Shown piece after piece: positions 14,742-22,564 of a stretch of 64,000 nucleotides of DNA (position 1 is its first letter; each line of letters opens with the position of its first letter). Source of the stretch: an uncultured Ruminiclostridium sp. (GTDB lineage: Bacteria; Bacillota; Clostridia; Oscillospirales; Ruminococcaceae); assembly GCA_934490165.1 (NCBI GenBank), contig CAKSTB010000002.1, positions 124,001 to 188,000 of the forward strand, in the 5' to 3' direction. The notes below the pieces were generated by a model. The model did no database searches and was not told where the DNA came from. It was given only the letters and a program-made list of their open reading frames with translations. A program made the position numbers and the translations under genes.

Positions 14742-15492
14742 AGCATTACATCGTGAGGCAGTAGGGATGAAAATTCAGGAACTTCATTCGTACATACAGG
14801 AACATCAGCCGAATATCTGCCAGATCAGTGTGCTTCAGAACGGAAACGAACTCTACTCCGCAGAGTGGAACGGCTATCAGCGGACAGACTGCGTCCACAT
14901 CACATCCTCCACAAAAAGCGTGATGGTGTTGCTGATTGGCATTGCTATCGACCATAAAATGATTGGCAGTGTGAATGATAGGGTGCTTTCCTACTTTCCG
15001 GAGTATTCAGTCAAGCGCGGCGAAAAGACGATCTTTGATGTGACGATCCGGCATCTTCTGACCATGCGCGCACCCTACTCGATATACGGTATCGGATGGA
15101 CAACCGATCTGGACGGTACTTTCCAAAAGATCGCATCGTATCTGAAAAAAGACGGTATCTTCATTTTCAGCTGGCATCATACACTCAATTACTGCATTGC
15201 CTGGTCTTGCGATGAACGGAAAGATGTGATCCAAAATAATAACTTGGTGATGAACAAAAGCTATTTTGATGAGTCTTACTTCAGAATGCCGGTGGACGGC
15301 AGTGAAATTCTGCTGTGTAACCGAAAAATATCCACCTACGTCAACGCTTTAGCAAAAGCGGGATTTGCAATTGAGCAAATGGTTGAGCAGACCGACGAAG
15401 CGACAATGAACGCGGAAGGGAATATCAGCGACAAAGCGAAAAAAGCAAAAATGCTACCCATTTCCGTTTTGTTCAAGGCAAGAAAGTTATAA
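14734..15492 (+). CDS. Chimeric ORF: beta-lactamase-family N-terminus joined to methyltransferase C-terminus
   Basis: The 252-residue frame is intact but joins parts of two unrelated proteins. Residues 1 to about 114 are the start of a class-C-like serine hydrolase, with the SSTK catalytic motif (Ser58/Lys61), SVNDRVLSYFPEY and TIRHLLTM. From about residue 116 the sequence reads as the second half of a class I SAM-dependent methyltransferase (IYGIGWTTDL, YLKKDGIFIFSWHH, then LAKAGFAIEQMVEQ). Each part lacks the rest of its fold, including the SAM-binding half, so catalysis is unlikely. The junction is near 15070-15085. Confidence 0.75.
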   Translation: MNRALHREAVGMKIQELHSYIQEHQPNICQISVLQNGNELYSAEWNGYQRTDCVHITSSTKSVMVLLIGIAIDHKMIGSVNDRVLSYFPEYSVKRGEKTIFDVTIRHLLTMRAPYSIYGIGWTTDLDGTFQKIASYLKKDGIFIFSWHHTLNYCIAWSCDERKDVIQNNNLVMNKSYFDESYFRMPVDGSEILLCNRKISTYVNALAKAGFAIEQMVEQTDEATMNAEGNISDKAKKAKMLPISVLFKARKL

Positions 15493-15505
15493 AAGAGAAA
15501 AAATC

Positions 15506-15584
15506 ACGATCAAAAGGATCGTTTTTGCCTGAAACAAGGCAAAGTACATAATGTCAGGGCATTTAACACGCAAAATGCCCTGAA
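15506..15584 (+). terminator. Two hairpins after the chimeric ORF
   Basis: ACGATC/GATCGT followed by TTTTT (15506-15526) is a terminator. A perfect CAGGGCATTT/AAATGCCCTG hairpin lies at 15555-15582. Confidence 0.6.
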
Positions 15585-15636
15585 ACGTAGAATTTCAGAA
15601 AAATTTATAATGAATATTGAATTTGTGGAGGTAACT

Positions 15637-15993
15637 ATGAAAAACACAAACCAACTGATCGGTTGCTGTGGACTGGACTGCGAAATGTGCGATGCCAGAA
15701 TTGCAACTGTCACAAACGACAACGCTTTGCGCAAAAAGACCGCCGCTCTGTGGACAAAGCTCAATGGGGTAACTATCACGCCGGAAATGATCAACTGTAC
15801 CGGTTGCCGCGTAGAGGGGGCAAAAACGCCTTTCTGCGATATGCTCTGCCCCGTACATAACTGCGTTCGGGAAAAGAAACTTGATACCTGTGCCGACTGT
15901 GAGCAGATGGACGGTTGCCCTACGCTGGGACAAATTTCCGCAAACAGTCCGTTCGTTCTTGAAAATCTGAACCGACTCCGTGAGGCAAAGTAA
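15637..15993 (+). CDS. DUF3795-family cysteine-rich protein
   Basis: The protein has 118 residues from the ATG after GTGGAGG; an upstream in-frame ATG at 15610 lacks a site. Many cysteines occur in pairs (GCCGLDCEMCDA, CTGCR, CDMLCPVHNC, CADCEQMDGCP), suggesting two or more zinc or Fe-S sites. This is characteristic of DUF3795, whose function is unknown. The DUF1697 pseudogene begins immediately at its stop codon. Confidence 0.8.
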   Translation: MKNTNQLIGCCGLDCEMCDARIATVTNDNALRKKTAALWTKLNGVTITPEMINCTGCRVEGAKTPFCDMLCPVHNCVREKKLDTCADCEQMDGCPTLGQISANSPFVLENLNRLREAK

Positions 15994-16548
15994 ATGAAAC
16001 GATATATCGCTTTGCTGCGGGGCATTAACATCAGCGGCAAAAACAAAGTACCGATGGCGCGCCTGAAAAATTGCTTTGAAGCGATGGGCTTTAATGAGGT
16101 CAGAACCCTACTGAACAGCGGCAATGTTATCTTTTCCTGCGATGACGCGGATATAACGGCTTTGACTGAACGGGTCGAGCTCATGATACAGCGTGAATTC
16201 GGTCCGGATATTCCTGTTTTTATCATTTTACAAGAGGAGCTTGCGGACATTCTGCGCCATGCACCGGATTGGTGGGGAACGGAGAATAAGGAAATTTACG
16301 ATAACCTTATTTTCATACTGCCGCCCGCGACCTTCACGGACGTCTATCGCGAAATTGGTGCGCCGAAAGAGGGCTTGGAGCAAATACAGTAATATCGCTC
16401 TGCTGTGTTCTGGTCATTCAGTCGAAAGGACTACTGGAAAACAAACTGGTGGTCAAAGACGGCTCGTGCGGATATCGGCTCGAAGCTGACGATAAGAACA
16501 GCGAATACCGTCAGGAAAATCACATCGAGCGGCGGTGTTGTATGGTAA
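15994..16548 (+). pseudogene. DUF1697 gene broken by an in-frame stop
   Basis: The first 132 residues match the DUF1697 family (YIALLRGINISGKNKVPM, then ARLKNCFEAMGFNEVRTLLN). TAA at 16390-16392 ends the frame after EGLEQIQ. The same frame continues with the family's C-terminus (YRSAVFWSFSRKDYWKTNWW, then SKLTIRTANTVRKI) to TAA at 16546. A single base change, for instance GAA to TAA, explains the break. The metallo-hydrolase start codon lies within the last codons of this former gene. Confidence 0.85.
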
Positions 16549-17366
16549 AAATCATTGTACTGACAGAGAACACCAAAGAATCGTCTGACTTTAAGTGCAA
16601 GCACGGACTTTCTCTGTATGTAGAAACAAAAAAGCATAAGATACTGTTTGATATGGGGCCGAATGCTTTGTTTTTAAAAAACGCCGAAATGCTCGGGGTG
16701 GATATTACCGCCGTTGATATTGCAATTATCTCTCACGGTCATATTGATCACTGCGGCGGGCTGAGATACTTCTTGGAAAAGAACCAAAAGGCGAAGATAT
16801 ACATTCGCCCGCAGGCTATGGAACAGCACTATGTCAAAGTCCTCGGTATTCCTTTTGATGCCGGGATAGACAGAGCGCTCCGTTCCTTGGATATATTTGA
16901 ATTGACTGACGATATTCATATGATAGATGACGAGATCATGTTGTTTTCAAATGTCAGCGGACAATTCCCGTTGCCGCAGTCAAACAGCAACCTGTTTGTA
17001 AAAAGGGACGGAAAAATAATCCCGGACGATTTTCGCCATGAACAGAACCTGATCATTACATCGGGTGACGATCGGGTCTTGATCTGCGGGTGCGCCCATT
17101 CCGGCATTGTGAATATTGTAAATCGGGCAAAAACGCTTGTCGGCGGCGATCCGACAGCCGTTATCGGCGGAATGCACCTTTATGAGCCGATAAAGAGGTG
17201 CTATGAAAGTGACGAATACATCACCGATGTCACCGCCGCACTGGCAGAAATCAAATCGGCTTACTACACCTGCCACTGCACCGGTGAGAAAGCATACGAA
17301 AAAATGAAAGCACGTATGGGCACTCGCCTGACGTACCTGCGCACAGGTGCGGAGCTTCGGATATAA
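16542..17366 (+). CDS. Metallo-beta-lactamase-fold hydrolase
   Basis: This 274-residue cytoplasmic protein has the MBL metal motif SHGHIDHCGG (HxHxDH), CGCAHSGIVN and GGMHLY, with a final TCHCTGE histidine. This matches the COG1237-type MBL hydrolases, in which the final motif contains Cys/His. The start is the ATG at 16542, which overlaps the end of the DUF1697 frame by seven bases; the longer upstream frame is only the shifted DUF1697 region. Coupling to that gene is now cut by its premature stop. Confidence 0.85.
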   Translation: MVKIIVLTENTKESSDFKCKHGLSLYVETKKHKILFDMGPNALFLKNAEMLGVDITAVDIAIISHGHIDHCGGLRYFLEKNQKAKIYIRPQAMEQHYVKVLGIPFDAGIDRALRSLDIFELTDDIHMIDDEIMLFSNVSGQFPLPQSNSNLFVKRDGKIIPDDFRHEQNLIITSGDDRVLICGCAHSGIVNIVNRAKTLVGGDPTAVIGGMHLYEPIKRCYESDEYITDVTAALAEIKSAYYTCHCTGEKAYEKMKARMGTRLTYLRTGAELRI

Positions 17367-17386
17367 ACTTTAGGAGATGATGGCTT

Positions 17387-17956
17387 ATGTCTAAACGGGT
17401 ACGGCAGATTATCGGTGTTTTTGCGGCGATCGTCGCTTATTATCTCATTCATGAGGGTGCGCATTTGCTCTGCGCCCTGCTCATGGGAGTATTTAGGCAA
17501 ATCAATTTTATGGGGCTTGGCGTTCAGGTCGATGTATATGCCGAACGCATGACAGATACACAGCTAGGTATTTTCTGCCTTGCAGGAGCGCTTACTACTT
17601 TCTGTGTCGGATACATTTTGACAGCGTTTGCGAAGAATATCTGTCACGCAAAGAGCAAATTGCTCCGTGCAGTGCTTTACTATATAACGATCGCTTTTCT
17701 CCTGCTCGATCCGCTGTATCTGAGCGTAATGTGCGGCTTTTTCGGCGGCGGGGATATGAACGGTATCGCTCTTCTCTGCCCTGAATGGGCGGCGAGATGC
17801 ATTTTCGGAGTACTGCTCATTGTAAATGTGTTTGTATTTATGAAGCTGGTATTGCCGCTCTACCGCCGGTCTTTTTCTCAAAATAAACTCGGCGGAAGCA
17901 CAAATATTTCCGGCAAGATCGGTCGGGAACATAATGCAGACAGGAAGACTTCATAG
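17387..17956 (+). CDS. Membrane protein with HExxH motif (putative M50-like peptidase)
   Basis: This 189-residue protein has about five membrane helices. The first helix contains IHEGAHLLCALL, an HExxH zinc-peptidase motif placed as in site-2 (M50) proteases. The second motif usual in M50 (such as LDG or NxxPxxxxDG) is not obvious; LLLDPLYLS near residue 105 is a candidate. AGGAGATG lies upstream of the ATG. The substrate is unknown. Confidence 0.65.
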   Translation: MSKRVRQIIGVFAAIVAYYLIHEGAHLLCALLMGVFRQINFMGLGVQVDVYAERMTDTQLGIFCLAGALTTFCVGYILTAFAKNICHAKSKLLRAVLYYITIAFLLLDPLYLSVMCGFFGGGDMNGIALLCPEWAARCIFGVLLIVNVFVFMKLVLPLYRRSFSQNKLGGSTNISGKIGREHNADRKTS

Positions 17957-17986
17957 ATAAAAAATCAGAAAGAAAGGAAAGTTAAA

Positions 17987-18532
17987 ATGAATAACAATTT
18001 ATTCGTCATTGAACGTGCGCGACCTGAGGAGGCCACCGCACTGCTTGATTACCTGAAGATCATAGGCGGAGAAACGGATAACCTCAGCTTCGGTGCGGAG
18101 GGAGTACCGCTTAGTGTTGAGGAAGAACAAGCCTATCTGCGTGCGCAGTGCGATTCTACAGATAATGCGCAGTATTTTGCCAAGGTAGACGGCGAGATCA
18201 TCGGCACAGCAAGTCTTAACCGCCTTAACAATCGCATGAGCCACCGCGGGGTATTCGGTATAAGCCTGAAAAAGGCATGGTGGGGCTGTGGTGCGGCTTC
18301 TGCCCTGATGGAGGCGATCCTTGCCTTTGCCAAGGAAAACGGCTTTGAGCAGTTAAATATTGAAGTGCGCAGCAGTAATGCCCGTGCCATACACCTGTAT
18401 GAGAAGTACGGCTTTAGGAAGCTGTGTACATTTCCGAATTTTTTCAAAATCAAAGGCGAATATGTTGATTTTGATCTGATGAATCTCGAACTGAACAGAG
18501 CAGACAGCAGGGCAAAGGAAGATATGAGATGA
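17987..18532 (+). CDS. GNAT-family N-acetyltransferase
   Basis: The protein has 181 residues. The GNAT fold is visible: GVFGISLKKAWWGCGAASAL (motif A, acetyl-CoA binding) and EVRSSNARAIHLYEKYGF (motif B). It resembles RimJ/RimL-like and phosphinothricin-type acetyltransferases. AGAAAGGAAAG precedes the ATG. Its stop overlaps the start of the ABC ATPase gene (ATGA), so the three genes to 20237 may form one unit. Confidence 0.85.
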   Translation: MNNNLFVIERARPEEATALLDYLKIIGGETDNLSFGAEGVPLSVEEEQAYLRAQCDSTDNAQYFAKVDGEIIGTASLNRLNNRMSHRGVFGISLKKAWWGCGAASALMEAILAFAKENGFEQLNIEVRSSNARAIHLYEKYGFRKLCTFPNFFKIKGEYVDFDLMNLELNRADSRAKEDMR

Positions 18533-19452
18533 AAGCGGTAACTGTAGAAAAATTATCAAAAACATTTGCCGGAGGAACTATTGCGGTCGATAAAATCGGT
18601 TTTTCTTTGGATAAGGGAGAGATCTTTGGATTTTTAGGACCAAACGGAGCAGGAAAAACCACGACTGTGAAGCTTCTTTGCGGTATGCTGACCCCCTCGG
18701 GCGGCAAATGCCTGGTGTCAGGAATTGACCCCGCCAAAAGTCCGGAACAGCTACATAAAAAAGTCGGCGTGGTAACAGAACACGCCCATATGTACGATCA
18801 CATGACAGCTTTGGAAAATCTGCAATTTTACGGTGCTCTTTTCGGTATGAGCCGTTCGGAATGCGAAGAAAGAGCAAAACTGCTCCTACAGCGACTTGGA
18901 CTGGCAGATGTGACAGACCGCAAGCTAGCCGCTTATTCTACCGGTATGCGCCAAAGGCTTTCTTTAGCCAGAGCATTACTTCACTGTCCGCAGATCCTGT
19001 TTCTGGACGAGCCGACCTCCGGTCTTGACCCGGAGAGCGCTCAGAATGTTAATTCTCTTATCCGGGAGCAAGCCGCTAATGGAACTACGGTATTTCTTTG
19101 CACGCATCAGCTCCGATATGCGCAGGAGATCTGTACGACATACGGGCTTATGAATAAAGGGCACTTATATGCCACAGGAAATATTGCCGAACTGCGCGCT
19201 ATGGTGAGCCAAAACCGCAGGGTGCGCGTGAAAGCAAGCTGTTTGCCAAAGGATATGGTATACAGGAAGATCGGAGATCACATTTATGATGTGGAGGTTG
19301 CCTCGGAAAATGATATTCCGCTGATCGCAAAGAAAATCGTAGAGGCAGGCGGCGATTTATACCATATATCGGAAGAACAGCTTTCGCTGGAAGAGATCTA
19401 TTTTTCTCTGATCGATCGGGAGCATACGGAAACGGAGCGTGAAAAATTATGA
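18529..19452 (+). CDS. ABC transporter ATP-binding protein (exporter type)
   Basis: The protein has 307 residues, with Walker A GPNGAGKTT, signature YSTGMRQRLSLARAL, Walker B ILFLDEPTSGLDP and the H-loop THQ. Its C-terminal extension of about 90 residues is typical of NatA/CcmA-type exporters. It partners with the permease that starts four bases before its stop. The substrate is unknown. Confidence 0.9.
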   Translation: MKAVTVEKLSKTFAGGTIAVDKIGFSLDKGEIFGFLGPNGAGKTTTVKLLCGMLTPSGGKCLVSGIDPAKSPEQLHKKVGVVTEHAHMYDHMTALENLQFYGALFGMSRSECEERAKLLLQRLGLADVTDRKLAAYSTGMRQRLSLARALLHCPQILFLDEPTSGLDPESAQNVNSLIREQAANGTTVFLCTHQLRYAQEICTTYGLMNKGHLYATGNIAELRAMVSQNRRVRVKASCLPKDMVYRKIGDHIYDVEVASENDIPLIAKKIVEAGGDLYHISEEQLSLEEIYFSLIDREHTETEREKL

Positions 19453-20237
19453 ATAGCGGACAATTCGCCTTAATAAAGAAAGATATTCGGAGCATTACAT
19501 CAAATAAGCAGATCTTTGCGGTTCTTCTTATCGTGCCGCTTGTGCTTACTGTTGTTCTGCCGTCGATTTTTATTCTTGTGCTGACGCAGACTCCCGATGC
19601 TGCTTCTGATTTTCAGAAACTGCTGGATATGCTTCCTGTTACAGATAAGGAATGCAGTCAGCAACAGATGATTTTAGAGCTTTTACTTAATAACATTATG
19701 CCGCCCTTTTTCCTTATCGTCCCGATCATGGCTTCCTCTGTTATGGCGGCAAGCTCTTTTGTAGGAGAAAAGGAAAAGCACACATTGGAAACATTGCTTT
19801 ATTCGCCGCTGTCCCTGCGACAGTTGTTCCAATCCAAAATACTGGCGGGACTTTCGGTTGGAATTATGGTTTCCTATATCTCGTTTGTTGCAATGCTGTC
19901 GGTAGTGGAAACAGAAGTGTTCTTCTTAACTAACAATCTGATCATGCCGGGCATAAGCTGGCTTATCGTTATGCTGCTGATTTCTCCGGCGTTCTCGCTT
20001 GTTGCGATCGCTGTGACTGTACGGAGTTCCGCAAAGGCGAAGACTGTTGAAGAAGCACAGCAAAAGGCAGTGTTTTTGGTTTTCCCGATTCTCGCATTGA
20101 TCATCGGACAATTCACGGGCATTCTTTTGATCAGCTGGTGGCTTCTTCTGGGGTTAGGTGCTGTTCTTGCGGTGCTTGATGTACTGCTTATGAGGGGTGC
20201 GGCAGGGAACTTCACTTATGAAAAGTTGTTGAGATAA
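19449..20237 (+). CDS. ABC-2-type transporter permease
   Basis: This 262-residue protein has six membrane helices and the ABC-2/NatB layout: an N-terminal cytoplasmic segment, a long extracytoplasmic loop (about 45-80), then EKEKHTLETLLYSPLSLRQL after helix 2, a hallmark of Na+ or peptide exporters. It overlaps the ATPase gene by four bases. A short GATAAG/CTTATC hairpin covers its stop codon. Confidence 0.88.
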   Translation: MNSGQFALIKKDIRSITSNKQIFAVLLIVPLVLTVVLPSIFILVLTQTPDAASDFQKLLDMLPVTDKECSQQQMILELLLNNIMPPFFLIVPIMASSVMAASSFVGEKEKHTLETLLYSPLSLRQLFQSKILAGLSVGIMVSYISFVAMLSVVETEVFFLTNNLIMPGISWLIVMLLISPAFSLVAIAVTVRSSAKAKTVEEAQQKAVFLVFPILALIIGQFTGILLISWWLLLGLGAVLAVLDVLLMRGAAGNFTYEKLLR

Positions 20238-20311
20238 GGCACGACTTATCTTTAAATATAGTCGACTTACAGAAAATATTTCGATAATAATTTGTTAAGG
20301 AGAAATACAAA

Positions 20312-20725
20312 TTGGATAAAGAAATTGAACCGATAATGAAGGAACGCTTCGGAAGAGATACGGTAATTGCATTGGCGACCTATGATACAGAAACGCCATA
20401 TGTGCGATTTGTCAACGCCTATTATGAAGATGGCGCGTTTTACGTTATTACTCACGCTCTTTCAAACAAAATGCGGCAGATCGGACAAAATCCGGTTGTT
20501 GCTGTTGCAGGTGAATGGTTTACGGCTCATGGAAATGCAATAGATCTCGGTTGGTTCGGCAAAGGAGAAAACAGTACCATTGCAGAAAAGCTGAAGAACG
20601 CATTTGCCTCGTGGATCAATAACGGTCACAACGATTTTGATGATCCGAATACGATAATTCTGTGTATCAGGATCACTGACGGAGTTCTGCTCTCTCACGG
20701 AACAAGGTTTGATATCCGACAGTGA
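20312..20725 (+). CDS. Pyridoxamine 5'-phosphate oxidase-like flavin-binding protein
   Basis: The protein has 137 residues from a TTG after AAGGAGA; an ATG at 20336 is an alternative. The FMN-binding split-barrel pattern is visible: VIALATYDTETPYVRFVN, FYVITHALSNKMRQIGQNP, then VAVAGEWFTAHGNA. Such small proteins bind FMN, F420 or haem; the reaction is unknown. Confidence 0.75.
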   Translation: MDKEIEPIMKERFGRDTVIALATYDTETPYVRFVNAYYEDGAFYVITHALSNKMRQIGQNPVVAVAGEWFTAHGNAIDLGWFGKGENSTIAEKLKNAFASWINNGHNDFDDPNTIILCIRITDGVLLSHGTRFDIRQ

Positions 20726-20808
20726 TATAGCAAAAATAAAAACAGCAAGGAAAGTCGAGAGAAATTCAGCTTGATATGGTAGAATGCTCAACGCAGGAGG
20801 TAAGAAGA

Positions 20809-21693
20809 ATGAAAGAACAGATACTTGCTGTCCAGCGGATGCAGGACTACATAGAAAAAAACAAAGCAGAAGAAATCAGTCTGTCCGATCTTGCGCGGGC
20901 ATCGCTGTTTTCACCTTGGTATGCCTATCGGCTGTTCCGAAACTGCCTTGGACTGACACCGACGGAGTATATCCGCAAATACCGGCTGACACAGGCGGCA
21001 AAACAGCTTCTGAGCGGAAATGTCAAGGTAATTGATGCGGCGTTTGACGCAGGATTTTCAAACGTTGATACCTTCACGCGGGCATTTTACCGTGAGTTTG
21101 GTCTGAACCCGAGCGACTACATGAAAAATCCCGTCCCCATCCCATTCTTCATTCCTTACGGTGCAAAATATCGTGAACTGAGAAAGGAGAACATCGACGT
21201 GTCTAACATTCAACCGATTTTTATACAGGTCGTCCGCAAACCGGAACGTCTGTGTATCATCAAGCGGGGTAAGCACGCAGAGGACTATTTTCCCTACTGC
21301 GAAGAAGTCAGCTGTGATGTGTGGGGCATTCTTATGAGTATGAAGTCGCTCTGTGGAGAGCCTGTTTCCATGTGGTTACCCGAAAAGTACAAAAAGCCTG
21401 ACACTTCTACCTATGTGCAGGGCGTGGAGGTTGAAACCGATTATATGGGAATGATCCCGGAGGGCTTCGATATCATTCATCTGCCGGAAGCGGAATACCT
21501 GATGTTTCAGGGACAACCTTTCCGTGAGGAGGATTATTGCGAAGCGATCCGCACCGTGCAGGCGGCGATGGACAGCTATGATCCGTCCGTTATCGGCTAC
21601 CAATGGGACGATGAAAACCCGCGTATTCAGCTTGAACCCCGCGGTCAGCGCGGCTATATCGAAATGCGGGCTGTCAGGAGGGCTGCAAAATGA
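20809..21693 (+). CDS. AraC-family regulator with GyrI-like effector domain
   Basis: The protein has 294 residues from the ATG after CAGGAGG; an in-frame ATG at 20776 has no site. The N-terminal AraC double helix-turn-helix spans about 5-105 (ISLSDLARASLFSPWYAYRL, then AFDAGFSNVDTFTRAFYREF). A GyrI-like small-molecule binding domain occupies about 140-285. This order is typical of Rob/SoxS-like drug-responsive activators. It overlaps the remnant ABC ATPase gene by four bases, so the former target was probably an exporter. Confidence 0.88.
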   Translation: MKEQILAVQRMQDYIEKNKAEEISLSDLARASLFSPWYAYRLFRNCLGLTPTEYIRKYRLTQAAKQLLSGNVKVIDAAFDAGFSNVDTFTRAFYREFGLNPSDYMKNPVPIPFFIPYGAKYRELRKENIDVSNIQPIFIQVVRKPERLCIIKRGKHAEDYFPYCEEVSCDVWGILMSMKSLCGEPVSMWLPEKYKKPDTSTYVQGVEVETDYMGMIPEGFDIIHLPEAEYLMFQGQPFREEDYCEAIRTVQAAMDSYDPSVIGYQWDDENPRIQLEPRGQRGYIEMRAVRRAAK

Positions 21694-22172
21694 GCGAGGC
21701 TGTTTTTGTAGAAGGACTGACTAAAGCTTATGCCGGGAAAACCGTGGTAGATCATCCGGATCTCTCGGTGAAGAGCGGTACGGTATTCGGTCTGCTCGGT
21801 GCAAACGGTGCAGGAAAAAGCACTACGATCGAGTGTATGCTTGGCACAAAGCAAGCCGATAGCGGAACGGTCCGCCTGTTGGGGCAAGACCCGAAGAAAA
21901 AGCGCCGCACACTTTTTCAGCGCATAGGCGTGCAGTTTCAGGAGGGCGACTATCAGAAAGAAATCAAGGTTTGCGAGCTTTGTGAGGAAACCGCAAGCCT
22001 TTATCGGCAAATACTGCCGCAATACCGCAAGACCCGCGCCGCAGTTCTGGCGGGCGGCGTTATCTATGTAGCCACAGCCGCCGCACTGCACCTGTTTATC
22101 GGCAGTCTTGCCGACTGGACAAGCGTATTGTCGCCGCTTCTCGGACGGGAAGAAACAATAGCACTAATATAA
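21690..22172 (+). pseudogene. Truncated ABC ATPase fused to part of a membrane protein
   Basis: Residues 1 to about 107 are the start of an exporter-type ABC ATPase, with Walker A LLGANGAGKST and Q-loop VQFQEGD. The signature, Walker B and H-loop are missing. From about residue 112 the frame continues as a hydrophobic segment (AVLAGGVIYVATAAALHLFI) unrelated to ATPases, then stops at TAA 22170-22172. The same frame goes on, without a shift, into the membrane protein at 22200. A deletion fused two genes, and a nonsense mutation then cut the fusion. Confidence 0.75.
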
Positions 22173-22199
22173 GCACAATACGAACGTATAATACCCGCA

Positions 22200-22490
22200 A
22201 TGTACTTTGCATATGCAGGCATGATACTGTTAATTCTGCCTAACGCATTTGCACTGCTTACAAAGAAAACCGTTATGCCGCGCAGAATGTTTGCGTTTCA
22301 CATGATCGTTTTTCAGATCATATTTGTGCTTATTCCCGATATACGTCAGGCGTTCGGTGCAGAAATTTCTACATGGGATTTTATTTTCAGTCAAGGCTCG
22401 GGAAATGCGGCTTTGTGCATATGGATGCTTGTCAATGCATTCTGGGCGGGAAGTCAGATAAAAAAGCTAAAAGAAGAAAGTGTGAAATGA
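22200..22490 (+). pseudogene. C-terminal fragment of an integral membrane protein
   Basis: The 96 residues contain three membrane helices (YAGMILLILPNAFALL, FHMIVFQIIFVLIP, NAALCIWMLVNAFWA). They are in the same frame as the upstream fragment, separated only by TAA and nine codons. No convincing ribosome binding site precedes the ATG. It is best read as the distal part of one former membrane-protein gene. Confidence 0.6.
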
Positions 22491-22564
22491 TATGACCGAA
22501 AAGAATACAAGCTGTGTTATTTTACTAAACAGTGACCGACAGGGTTTGCCAAGGCTGTGTTATA

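Noticed and set aside
16449..16541. Upstream extension of the metallo-hydrolase gene
   Set aside because: These codons are the shifted frame of the DUF1697 C-terminus; the real start at 16542 matches the family N-terminus.
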